The translations under genes were made by a program, and so were the position numbers. Positions 14,235-21,413 of a DNA stretch of 23,843 nt are shown in pieces (the stretch's first letter is position 1; the number at the start of each line of letters is the position of its first letter). Under the pieces are notes generated by a model. It was not told where the DNA came from. It was given only the letters and a program-made list of their open reading frames with translations, and did no database searches. Where the stretch lies: positions 1-23,843 of IMG/VR virus record IMGVR_UViG_3300021197_000302; one strand, 5' to 3'. Origin of the DNA: a virus.

Positions 14235-14566
14235 GACTTTTCCTCCCCGACTTTGGTTCCAAGGGATGATCCGATCGCCTCCGACAAATTGGTGAATTGG
14301 TCCATGTCACCACACACAACCGCGGCGAGGCGATTGAATGGGATTTCGGGCCGTGGTTCACCTTTGAAATCGGCGGCGTTCATGACGCCCCAAAACACCA
14401 CACATGGGACAAACTCCAATGGGTTGGCATTGACGAACTCATCGAGTTCGGACAACTCCATGTCGCGATCCTGACACATGAGGCGAAACGCGTTCATGTT
14501 CAACAACACGTCAATGGTTTCATCGCCAATTGTGACGATGGTTTCTCCTCTCATTTCGTTCGCCAT
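14225..14566 (-). CDS. Tail assembly chaperone (gpG-like)
   Basis: 113 residues from ATG 14566 (MANEMRGETIV), starting 5 nt after the tail tube stop. It begins with a short beta region (TIVTIGDETIDVLLNMNAF) and continues as an acidic helical protein (FRLMCQDRDMELSELDEF). The stop TGA (14227-14225) directly follows a GGGAAAC heptamer. Position, size and the frameshift signal identify it as the first of the paired tail chaperones that coat the tape measure before tube polymerisation. The unshifted product should be made in excess over the fusion. Confidence 0.85.
   Translation of the reverse strand: MANEMRGETIVTIGDETIDVLLNMNAFRLMCQDRDMELSELDEFVNANPLEFVPCVVFWGVMNAADFKGEPRPEIPFNRLAAVVCGDMDQFTNLSEAIGSSLGTKVGEEKSGN
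14228..14234 (-). promoter_or_regulatory. -1 programmed ribosomal frameshift site (GGGAAAC)
   Basis: On the minus strand the zero frame reads TCG GGA AAC TGA, so GGGAAAC fits the X XXY YYZ slippery rule. Slipping back one base gives GGG AAA CTG and enters the long open frame ending at 13848. A GGGGAGG stretch (14248-14242) lies 7 nt upstream and could act as a stimulatory Shine-Dalgarno-like element. Lambda uses GGGAAAG at the same place in gpG/gpGT. Confidence 0.85.
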
Positions 14567-14571
14567 GCTCA

Positions 14572-14997
14572 TCAACTGAAGTTTCCTGTTGACATTGTGT
14601 CACAATCGAAGGACACCGAAAATGATGTTGAGTCGTTCAATGGTGCGGTTTCTTCGAAACTGGTGATGTATGCGTTGACCTGGACATATGGGTCACCCGT
14701 GACGCCCGATCCGTATCGGAGGGTCAATTGTGTTTTGTCTTTGACCGATGCGAAAAGTTGTGTTCGTCCGACGTTGTTGTATGCTGTCAATCCTTCGATC
14801 GTGATGTTGATGGACTGTTGACCAGGCAACACGGAACGCGCGCCGTCGTTGTCCTTACAAACTGTTTCGATCATGTCGTTGGTGATGTTCAACGATGCGT
14901 TGGTCCCGCATGCGATGAGGTCATATCCGACGGGGTCGGAATCGTCGGCGATGTACACCCCGACGAGGTTTCCTTTTACTGTTCCTGTGGTTGCCAT
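14572..14997 (-). CDS. Major tail tube protein
   Basis: A 141-residue protein matching the compact tail tube class (TP901-1/phi13 type). It begins MATTGTVKGNLVGVYIAD, then shows beta strands with ASLNITNDMIETVCKD, an ITIEGLTAYN stretch and a C-terminal SFSVSFDCDTMSTGNFS. Many copies stack as rings around the tape measure to form the tail tube. It sits just upstream of the chaperone pair and downstream of the small Cys-rich gene, the canonical tail-gene order. The length is at the short end for tube proteins, with no decorative Ig-like domain. Confidence 0.88.
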   Translation of the reverse strand: MATTGTVKGNLVGVYIADDSDPVGYDLIACGTNASLNITNDMIETVCKDNDGARSVLPGQQSINITIEGLTAYNNVGRTQLFASVKDKTQLTLRYGSGVTGDPYVQVNAYITSFEETAPLNDSTSFSVSFDCDTMSTGNFS

Positions 14998-15000
14998 GTG

Positions 15001-15276
15001 TTATTGTTTGGAGGTTGTTTTTGGTTTCGCCTTACGTCGGGACCGCTTTGGTTTGGGCGCATCCTGTGCGGCCTTTTCGTTGCATTTCTCACACGGTTCA
15101 TTTGACTCATCCTCACACGGACATTTGTGTGTCGGTGGTGGATCGGTCACGGTTGGATGGATGATCGCGACGCCCTCATCAATGAGGCGGCGTCCCATCA
15201 CCTCATCGTCAATGATGATGGTGTGTCCAACTGGCCAATTGCGGCCCTCGGGGGTGGCGATTATTTGGAGTTTCAC
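15001..15276 (-). CDS. Small protein with Cys cluster and basic tail
   Basis: 91 residues from a GTG start at 15276. The first half resembles a small domain often found in phage head or tail genes (NWPVGHTIIIDDEVMGRRL, then EEGV-like DEGVAII). A cluster CPC-x7-C-x2-C follows (HKCPCEDESNEPCEKC) that could bind a metal. The last 20 residues are strongly basic (PKPKRSRRKAKPK). It is the first gene of the tail transcription unit and lies just downstream of a copy of the repeated palindromic motif. Its role is unknown; a structural or DNA-contacting role near the neck is only a guess. Confidence 0.6.
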   Translation of the reverse strand: MKLQIIATPEGRNWPVGHTIIIDDEVMGRRLIDEGVAIIHPTVTDPPPTHKCPCEDESNEPCEKCNEKAAQDAPKPKRSRRKAKPKTTSKQ

Positions 15277-15309
15277 AACGCCAAAAATGACACCTCAACA
15301 ACGGGATCA

Positions 15310-15328
15310 CGTTGACGTTGTCAAGTTC
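15310..15328 (-). promoter_or_regulatory. Directional palindromic motif, copy 3 (tail operon)
   Basis: The minus strand reads GAACTTGACAACGTCAACG, matching RAAYTTGACRRCGTCAACS. It lies 33 nt upstream of the GTG start of the first tail-unit gene, the same spacing as copy 4 to the portal start. It is also 38 nt upstream, in reverse, of the rightward cargo gene at 15367, so one site could act on both. Confidence 0.6.
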
Positions 15329-15366
15329 ATCGCGATATTGCATCCCACTAACAAAACACGATTTTC

Positions 15367-16053
15367 ATGATGGAACAATGGAAACAACGTTTGTACGGAC
15401 TTTGGGAATTCATGGGGTTTGACGCCGCAACCGTGGCCGAATATGAACGGATTTTGTTTTATGATGTGGACCCGAAAAAATCGTTGAAAGAAAATGCGTT
15501 CATGATGGGGGGCCAAACACGTTTGTTGTGGTTGGAAAATGCGGGAATTCATCAAATCCAACACACCGTGGACGAATACTTGGCGGCGTGGTGGTTTGCT
15601 TATGGCATGGACGAACATGGACAACAACAATGGTTCGCATGGGACGAGGTGATCGAGCGATTGCGCGACACATTGGTGGGATCAAAACCGTGTGTGTTTT
15701 GGAATCAAATGGACGCGACCGAACGTCACGCATGGCGTCAACTCCCAAAGGCATTTCCAAGGACTTCAAACCGTTGGCCGATTCAACCCACATTCACATT
15801 GTTCCGTGGGATTGGTGTTCCTCAATCCGATGAACCGTCGACGAAGGGTTACGATGTCGGGATTTCTTGGACCGACTCATTGGAAACGGCGCAATGGTTC
15901 GCCAAACGTTACAAGTCGGAAACGGTCAATGGTTATGTCCTGGAATATGAATTCACAATCCACGAAATTTTGGGCGTGAAACTCGGTCGCAATGAACGCG
16001 AATTCATTGTTGACCCTGGGGATGTGATGGACGTTTCGGTGACTCAAGTGTGA
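15367..16053 (+). CDS. Putative ADP-ribosyltransferase-like cargo gene (moron)
   Basis: A 228-residue protein encoded against the direction of the surrounding head and tail genes. Residues 1 to about 125 are helical and tryptophan-rich with no known motif. From about 131 the pattern of an R-S-E mono-ADP-ribosyltransferase can be read: R137 in TLFRGIG, S167-W-T169 in GISWTDSLETAQWFAKRY (the STS-type box plus helix), and E210-R-E212 in LGRNEREFIVDP (the ExE box). If so, it would move ADP-ribose from NAD onto a host or phage target; the N-terminal half may select the target. The assignment rests on motif order and spacing, without a structural test. It has no signal peptide. Its 3' end overlaps the convergent tail completion gene by 10 nt. 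A host-takeover or superinfection-exclusion role is plausible but unproven. Confidence 0.55.
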   Translation: MMEQWKQRLYGLWEFMGFDAATVAEYERILFYDVDPKKSLKENAFMMGGQTRLLWLENAGIHQIQHTVDEYLAAWWFAYGMDEHGQQQWFAWDEVIERLRDTLVGSKPCVFWNQMDATERHAWRQLPKAFPRTSNRWPIQPTFTLFRGIGVPQSDEPSTKGYDVGISWTDSLETAQWFAKRYKSETVNGYVLEYEFTIHEILGVKLGRNEREFIVDPGDVMDVSVTQV

Positions 16054-16448
16054 CCCAATTGGGCCGTCCTTTTCACCGTCACGATGTATTCGGAAATCGT
16101 GATGAACGTTTCGTCCTCGGCTGACATGCCCGTTTCCAGGTCGTCAAATCGGACCTCCAATTGTTCCCCGTTTACGGTCCCGACATATTGGTCGAGTTCA
16201 TTTCGGCAACTCATGGCGAGGTCATACGATTGTTTGGGGTTGTCACTGTATGTGGACACCTGGATCGTGATGAAATCCAAATCACTGGATTGGTGTTTGG
16301 TTTCATTGGTTTTGATGTCAATGAGGTCCACCACTATGGCGGGCAACCCTGACCCCTGTTTCCTTTGGATGGGAAAGATTTGTGACGTTCCCACCGCGTT
16401 GGCGATGGTCAAATCGTTTTGTAGGATGGCGACAATTTCTCCGATCAT
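16044..16448 (-). CDS. Tail completion/terminator protein (DUF3168-like)
   Basis: A 134-residue protein with the profile of DUF3168/gpU-like tail terminator proteins: an N-terminal helix (MIGEIVAILQNDLTIANAVG), then IFPIQRKQGSGLPAIVVDLI, DFITIQVSTYSDNPKQSYDLA, and a final strand before TVKRTAQ. These proteins cap the tail tube and join it to the head. It overlaps the gp10-like gene upstream by ATGA. Its place after gp10 and before the tail genes is canonical, although the rightward cargo gene now separates it from the tail tube. Confidence 0.82.
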   Translation of the reverse strand: MIGEIVAILQNDLTIANAVGTSQIFPIQRKQGSGLPAIVVDLIDIKTNETKHQSSDLDFITIQVSTYSDNPKQSYDLAMSCRNELDQYVGTVNGEQLEVRFDDLETGMSAEDETFITISEYIVTVKRTAQLGHT

Positions 16449-16918
16449 AGGATGACGATGTTGTTGATTTCCTTGGCGATGCGTGTTTCAGCTTCACCCG
16501 CTTTGGTTTTGAATGCCTTGTCGATGAACCCCACTCCCCTCACCCCACGACGTTCGATTGACTTGACACGGATGGTTCCACCCCCTGGGACGAACACGGA
16601 AAATTTCCCGCGTTTGGCCGTGTAGGTTCCACCCCTTGATCCGAGTTCAACGATGTGGGCATATGGTGCGCCCTTCTTGCCACCCCTGGGTCCAATGATG
16701 ATGTTTTCCCCCGCGGCTCGGTTTTTCTTGCCACGCCTGGTGGCGATGGACTTGTGGAGGCGGCCCGATCGTTTTGGGGCCAATTGTTTCATTTCCCTTT
16801 TGATCGGTGGCGCGCCTTTTCGGAGAATCTTGACCGCACCTTTGCGGCCCAATTTCCCCTCCAATCGTCGCAACCGTTGGGACAACTTGTCGATCCCTTC
16901 AATTCGAATGTCACTCAT
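16445..16918 (-). CDS. HK97 gp10-like head-tail/tail completion protein
   Basis: 157 residues from ATG 16918 (MSDIRIEGIDKLSQRLRRL). The frame is open to 16990, but that extension lies inside the upstream gene, and the chosen start gives an 8-nt overlap. The HK97 gp10 hallmarks are present: an N-terminal amphipathic helix, PPIKREMKQLAPKRSGRLHKS, the APYAHIVELGS segment and a C-terminal helix. It is strongly basic. It helps complete the neck between connector and tail terminator. Confidence 0.88.
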   Translation of the reverse strand: MSDIRIEGIDKLSQRLRRLEGKLGRKGAVKILRKGAPPIKREMKQLAPKRSGRLHKSIATRRGKKNRAAGENIIIGPRGGKKGAPYAHIVELGSRGGTYTAKRGKFSVFVPGGGTIRVKSIERRGVRGVGFIDKAFKTKAGEAETRIAKEINNIVIL

Positions 16919-17234
16919 CGTTGTCGCGTCGTGTTGTGATGAGTCGATGACCACACCCACGTCCAATGGTTTCGATGGATTGGATGTCATAGAATGCCCC
17001 CGCGTATGAAATGCGGTCCGTCACCTCAACATCGGTGTTTGGTCGAATCGTGAAATACACGCGGTCCACATTGACCCGCTGTTCGGCGGATTGGGTTTCC
17101 CGTCCACCTTTGAAATTGACGGATGCCCAAATGGTGTTTCGGTCCGAATATGTGACCACCGAATGGTTCCAACTGTCATTGGTGACGGTTCGTTTTTGGT
17201 GGGTGATCCGTTTGTCAAGGCGGCCAATGTTCAT
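16911..17234 (-). CDS. Head-tail adaptor/head closure protein
   Basis: A 107-residue protein of the head-tail joining type (SPP1 gp16-like): start MNIGRLDKRITHQKRT, then IWASVNFKGGRETQSAEQ, VYFTIRPNTDVEVTDRISY and FYDIQSIE. This beta-barrel family closes the packaged head beneath the connector. It overlaps the upstream connector gene by ATGA and the downstream gp10-like gene by 8 nt. Confidence 0.85.
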   Translation of the reverse strand: MNIGRLDKRITHQKRTVTNDSWNHSVVTYSDRNTIWASVNFKGGRETQSAEQRVNVDRVYFTIRPNTDVEVTDRISYAGAFYDIQSIETIGRGCGHRLITTRRDNDE

Positions 17235-17839
17235 GTGAATGATTTGAGGCGGTACGGCTCCATCAAATACCGTGAGGCCAATGGAGTTTCAAACGTTTTG
17301 AATTGCCCGACATCTTGTCGGTTCTCATACAAATGGCCAATGATGAGCAACATGGCCGCGATGAGTGCATCGGGTCGGTCGCCATCGGTGTATCCACATG
17401 TCACGTCGATCCTCACGGCGTTCAACTCATCGTTGATGTCGGTGGGAATGGACATCATGCGCAACCGTGCGGGGTATCCGACCCCCTCGATTTGATAGTC
17501 GATCGCGGGAATGGTTGTTCGGACATCCTGGTCGTTCATGTATGTGACCCCATCGGTTTCGGTGTTGATGGTGAGTCGAGGTCCCGCGTGGAGGTTGATG
17601 AATTCATCGAATGAGTCGAAATAAAAATGTCCCGTGGTGGTTTGTAGGAACGCGCCCGTGTACCCTTCGACCAAATCTTGGGCCACTGAAATCAACGTCG
17701 TGATCAACGTGTCATCGGTTGAGTGTTCCACCCTCAAATGGCTTTTGGCCGTGGCGAGGGTCACCACATTCAACGCATCGGGAAATGTGGTCCGTTGGAA
17801 TCTCATGGCGGCGGAATACGTTGGGCGATGGTATCTCAT
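17231..17839 (-). CDS. Head-tail connector protein (gp6-like)
   Basis: 202 residues from ATG 17839; ATG 17806 (MRFQRT) is an alternative. The N-terminal half has the gp6-like connector signature (LATAKSHLRVEHSTDDTLI, then a helix with AQDLVEGYTGAFL), and the C-terminal helix has ALIAAMLLIIGHLYENRQD. About a dozen copies would form a ring under the portal. It is the first gene after the predicted terminator that follows the capsid gene, so its expression probably depends on partial read-through. Confidence 0.88.
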   Translation of the reverse strand: MRYHRPTYSAAMRFQRTTFPDALNVVTLATAKSHLRVEHSTDDTLITTLISVAQDLVEGYTGAFLQTTTGHFYFDSFDEFINLHAGPRLTINTETDGVTYMNDQDVRTTIPAIDYQIEGVGYPARLRMMSIPTDINDELNAVRIDVTCGYTDGDRPDALIAAMLLIIGHLYENRQDVGQFKTFETPLASRYLMEPYRLKSFT

Positions 17840-17857
17840 GGGTTTGGTTTAGGGGTG

Positions 17858-17893
17858 AAAAAAAAGGGACCGACCAAAACGTCGGCCCCCTTT
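17858..17893 (-). terminator. Rho-independent terminator after the capsid gene
   Basis: On the minus strand a 9-bp stem (17889-17881 / 17874-17866, including one G-U pair) with a 6-nt loop is followed by eight T (17865-17858). Three further A-U pairs can extend the stem. The G-U pair would be an A-C mismatch in a plus-strand transcript, so the hairpin works only leftward. It lies between the major capsid and connector genes and probably lowers connector expression relative to capsid. Confidence 0.85.
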
Positions 17894-17913
17894 CTCAATC
17901 ATCATGGTTGGTT

Positions 17914-19236
17914 TTACGCTGGAGTCGCGGCGGCTGTCAATCCTGCGAGGACCTGAACCGATCCCGCACGACGGACATTTGCGTCGGCGTACATGTTGGC
18001 GATCAAACGGATGGTCCCTTGGTGGGCCAACGTTAGCGCGTCAATTGTGACGTCCAATCCTCCGAACTTGGCAATGAACAAATCCGATGGATCAACAAAG
18101 AAAATTGGACGGATGGATGTTTCCGTCGAAGTCGATGCAATGCCACTGAAATATGTATCCGCCACAACTGTTTGTTGTGCCACGTTAGTGGATGCGAAAA
18201 CAGGGTATCCCAAAATTTCATTCCCAACATTCAGGATTTGACCACCCGCGGATTGTGACACGCCTTTGAGGTATGCCGCCATCGCGGGGTCCATCAACAA
18301 GGCGAGGTTTTGTCCCGCGGGGTTGTTCGATAGGAACGCGCCTTCGTGGGCGGTTAAGTCCGCGAAATCGGTGGCCGTGCAAACCGTTGTTGAACTGACC
18401 GAACCGTTGGTGATTTCAGAAGTTCCGAAAAGGTTGGTTCCGATGACGTATTGGTCAAGCTCGTTGGCAATTGCCACGGACATGTCACGCGCGATGACCG
18501 CATCCAACGCGGGGTCGGATTGGTGCAACATTTGGCGTGTCAAGTCCATCCGCATCCCAAAACGTTTTGGTGTCAACTTCGTGTTTCCAAAGTCACCATC
18601 GAGGTTGGCGATGGTTGCGACTTCATCAACCTTGACCGCTTCGGCGTTTGGCAATGATGGCAACACCAAATCGCCCGTGGCCTGAATGACGGTCGCGCCC
18701 ATTCGCTCCAATACTGGAACGGGTCGCAAACCCTCGATCATCCCGAGGTGTTCGGTGCCTCTGACGGCTTCGCCTTGGGCCTGACCACTTGCGGAATCGA
18801 CCGAATAGGTTTCATTGGCTCGGGCCTCACCCATTAAGAATGACGGGATGGTGAGGTTTCCACGCGCTGACGCGCCCGCCTTTCCCATTTCGTTCCTTCC
18901 TTCCTGGGCCATTTCGAGTTCAATTCCATCGAGTTGGCCTTTGTTGACGATGTCGGAAATGGCTTTCGTCAATCGGAATTTGCCGCGGATTTGCTCCACT
19001 TCTTTTTCCTCGGACTTTGACGATGCATTACCCGCCGCAACTGCGAACACCTGTTCGTTTGTTTTGGCGCGCTTGATCGCGTTGTCAAGGGTTTCCACTT
19101 CTGCGTGGATTGCATCTTGGCGCGTGTTTTCCACTTCCGTGAAATCACGTTCCTCAGTCGCGACGGTATCGAGGAGGGTTTCGAGTTCCTCCACCAATGC
19201 GCCACGCTGTTCCATTAATTTTTTGGAATCTTTCAT
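17914..19236 (-). CDS. Major capsid protein (HK97 fold)
   Basis: A 440-residue capsid precursor. Residues 1 to about 60 are a charged coiled coil (MEQRGALVEELETLLDTV), the delta/scaffold domain normally removed by the protease. The mature shell protein probably begins around 100-125. The body has the usual features: LVLPSLPNAEAVKVDE, the spine-helix region TRQMLHQSDPALDAVIAR, an LLMDPAMAAYLKGV stretch, the GYPVFASTNV loop and a C-terminal IRPIFFVDPSDLFIAKFG. It overlaps the protease gene upstream by 4 nt and is followed by a strong terminator, consistent with very high expression. Confidence 0.95.
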   Translation of the reverse strand: MKDSKKLMEQRGALVEELETLLDTVATEERDFTEVENTRQDAIHAEVETLDNAIKRAKTNEQVFAVAAGNASSKSEEKEVEQIRGKFRLTKAISDIVNKGQLDGIELEMAQEGRNEMGKAGASARGNLTIPSFLMGEARANETYSVDSASGQAQGEAVRGTEHLGMIEGLRPVPVLERMGATVIQATGDLVLPSLPNAEAVKVDEVATIANLDGDFGNTKLTPKRFGMRMDLTRQMLHQSDPALDAVIARDMSVAIANELDQYVIGTNLFGTSEITNGSVSSTTVCTATDFADLTAHEGAFLSNNPAGQNLALLMDPAMAAYLKGVSQSAGGQILNVGNEILGYPVFASTNVAQQTVVADTYFSGIASTSTETSIRPIFFVDPSDLFIAKFGGLDVTIDALTLAHQGTIRLIANMYADANVRRAGSVQVLAGLTAAATPA

Positions 19237-19853
19237 GATTGGTTTTTAAGGTTTGCGAGGGCGAGTTTGGATCGTGACCACTTTACACGATCAACCGTTG
19301 TTTCCCTTTCCTCGACTTGGGTTTGTTGTTGTGGTGGATTTGCTTTTGGGACATCAGGCAACGAACGCGCCATGACTTTCGTGGCCTCATACGCGGGGTA
19401 TGTCACCACGCTCAGGTCGATGAGGTTTCCGAGGCGTGTGATGTTTCGATGGGGTTTCCCATCACGCTCCTCCCATTCATCCGCGTCAACGGTAAAGGCG
19501 AACGACGCTTGGTCGATGTCACCCCGTTTGATGGATTCGTGGAGGTCTTGGGCGTATGATTGGGGACCAACTGGGAATGAGAAAAACACACCCGTGTCGT
19601 CAACCCTCATTTCCAATGTTCCCTCACCATCCTTGGATCGGGCCAATGGGAAATTGGGGTCGTGATTGAACAACATTCGCACATCGTCACCCATTACGGT
19701 TTCGAATGCGGATCGGTCAATTGTTTCGGTGAATGGTCCAAGGTCGGCGGCCTCGTTGAAAACGGAGGCGTACCCCTCGACCCTGGGAATGTCATTTGTT
19801 TCGGCGTCCGATTGTCGGGCCTCAATGGATGTGGTGATGAATCTTCGTTCCAT
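19233..19853 (-). CDS. Prohead protease (HK97 U35 family)
   Basis: A 206-residue serine protease that matures the prohead. Its start MERRFITTSIEARQ leads into VEGYASVFNEAADLGPF, a typical prohead-protease opening. Catalytic candidates are H64 in MLFNHDPNFPLAR and S117 in IDQASFAFTV, with the acidic residue near LIDLSVVTYPAY (about 146). The C-terminal 40 residues are polar and are probably lost after self-cleavage. It starts 9 nt after the portal gene and overlaps the capsid gene by 4 nt. Confidence 0.93.
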   Translation of the reverse strand: MERRFITTSIEARQSDAETNDIPRVEGYASVFNEAADLGPFTETIDRSAFETVMGDDVRMLFNHDPNFPLARSKDGEGTLEMRVDDTGVFFSFPVGPQSYAQDLHESIKRGDIDQASFAFTVDADEWEERDGKPHRNITRLGNLIDLSVVTYPAYEATKVMARSLPDVPKANPPQQQTQVEERETTVDRVKWSRSKLALANLKNQS

Positions 19854-19862
19854 GTGTTGTTG

Positions 19863-21113
19863 TTATTGGTTAGGATCACCCGTTGCGGCGGTGATTTTTT
19901 CACCATATGCCTTGGCCGAATCCAATGGGATTTGGTTGACCTGGACCAAATGGATGTCACCCGATTCGCCGATCCCATTGAAATCCTCCATTTTGCGGAC
20001 TTCGTTGACACTCATGAATCCGTGTTGGATTGCGGTGGCGTAAAATTCACGGCGTGAATCCAGGTCACCCCGCAACAATGACCGCATGTCAAACCGTGTG
20101 TGGTATTCACCGCGCTCACGATCGGGGATCAACTTTCGGTCGAGTTCCATTTCGAACCGTCGCGCCCACGGGATCAATGTTTGTTGGGCGAATGCAATGA
20201 GTATTTGTTCGACGTTGTTGTACGTCGTGGCCCCCTCAGCTTGAATAAGGATTGGAGGGATGCCAAAAATTCGGGCGACCTCCTCAACTTGAAATTTGCG
20301 GGTGGCGATGAACTGGGCCTCATCGGGTGGGATCGTTGATCGTTCGAACTTCAACCCGTGTTCCAAAATCGCGGTTTCATGCGCGTTGTGGATTCCCTGG
20401 TGTTGTGTTGACCAGGTGTTTTTGAGTCGGTGGTACTGTTCGTCCGTCAATGACTTGTCGGTCATTAGAAACCCACCGATGTTTCCACCCGTTCCAAAAA
20501 ACCGCGCGCCGTATTCCATCGCCGCCGCCGTGATCCCCATGTTTTCCATGTGGAGGCGGATGGGGGATTTGCCACGGAATGACTCCAGGACAATGAGGTC
20601 GTCGGGGTAATACACCGAACCCGAATCGGAATCGCGGAAAATCTTTTGGCCATCAAATACGTCGGGGCGTATGACCTCGGGATCGAGTGGGTGCAATGCA
20701 ACGGGACGCGATGTCACCGAACCCCTTTCGATGGCGGCATATGCTCGGCCATACATGAGGGCGTCGGACAACATCCGTTCGATGAATGTGAACGCGGTTT
20801 CCTGTTCGTTTGGTTCTGAATTGAGAATGACAAACGCGGGGTGTTCTTTGGCGATGACTTTTCCTTCCGCGGTTTCGCGGTAAAGGTTCAAAGGCAATGA
20901 CGCGAGGGTGGACGAAATCTTGTTGATCGCGGCGTACACCGCCGACAATCCCAACGCGCCCTCCTCAGTGATCCCGACACCCGATTTGGTGTTGCGACCA
21001 AACACACCCATGAATGGATTGGTGACGTTGATATTGGACCGTTTCTCGGCGTCCGTTTGACCTTTGTTTCGGCGCAAACGGGACAACAAATCGAATTCGA
21101 AGGATAGTCGCAT
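19863..21113 (-). CDS. Portal protein (HK97 family)
   Basis: A 416-residue portal that forms the dodecameric entry ring for DNA packaging. Recognisable parts are SAVYAAINKISSTLASLPL (about 55-75), ERMLSDALMYGRAYAAIER (about 110), YYPDDLIVLESFRGKSPI (about 165-185), LKNTWSTQHQGIHNA (about 235) and the clip/stem segment EEVARIFGIPPILI (about 270-285), followed by a polar C-terminus. It is the first gene after copy 4 of the palindromic motif, so it may head its own head-gene transcript. Confidence 0.95.
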   Translation of the reverse strand: MRLSFEFDLLSRLRRNKGQTDAEKRSNINVTNPFMGVFGRNTKSGVGITEEGALGLSAVYAAINKISSTLASLPLNLYRETAEGKVIAKEHPAFVILNSEPNEQETAFTFIERMLSDALMYGRAYAAIERGSVTSRPVALHPLDPEVIRPDVFDGQKIFRDSDSGSVYYPDDLIVLESFRGKSPIRLHMENMGITAAAMEYGARFFGTGGNIGGFLMTDKSLTDEQYHRLKNTWSTQHQGIHNAHETAILEHGLKFERSTIPPDEAQFIATRKFQVEEVARIFGIPPILIQAEGATTYNNVEQILIAFAQQTLIPWARRFEMELDRKLIPDRERGEYHTRFDMRSLLRGDLDSRREFYATAIQHGFMSVNEVRKMEDFNGIGESGDIHLVQVNQIPLDSAKAYGEKITAATGDPNQ

Positions 21114-21146
21114 TGGGGCGAAATTCCTTCATTCATGACGCGAACG

Positions 21147-21165
21147 CGTTGACGCTGTCAAGTTT
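21147..21165 (-). promoter_or_regulatory. Directional palindromic motif, copy 4 (portal/head operon)
   Basis: The minus strand reads AAACTTGACAGCGTCAACG, matching RAAYTTGACRRCGTCAACS. It begins at the last base of the upstream gene's stop codon and ends 33 nt before the portal start. The 51-nt gap it occupies is long for this tightly packed operon, which supports a regulatory role. Confidence 0.6.
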
Positions 21166-21413
21166 CAAAGGTCCGATCGGCGACGTGCGTTCCATCGGCT
21201 CAAAACCGAGGCGAAAACCTCATGGCCGTTGTACCGTGTGCGGCCAAACAATGACATGTGGTCGTGTTCGACCGACCAATACGCGTTGGCGTTTGTGTCA
21301 CTGTCTTTGAGTCGGACAAAGTATTCCTCGACAAACCCTTCACGGGTCGAAATCTTTGGGGCCAATTCAATGAGGCGGATGAGTTGTTTGGGGTCTTTGG
21401 GTGGAATGCTCAC
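21165..21413 (-). CDS. Small protein between terminase and portal, unknown function
   Basis: 82 residues starting in an ATGA overlap with the terminase large subunit gene. It has a helical start (PPKDPKQLIRLIELAPK), a polar middle (YFVRLKDSDTNANAYWSV) and a basic end (SRWNARRRSDL). It has no recognised domain, and no Cys/His cluster to suggest an HNH enzyme. The position suggests a packaging or portal-assembly accessory role, but that is context only. Confidence 0.6.
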   Translation of the reverse strand: MSIPPKDPKQLIRLIELAPKISTREGFVEEYFVRLKDSDTNANAYWSVEHDHMSLFGRTRYNGHEVFASVLSRWNARRRSDL

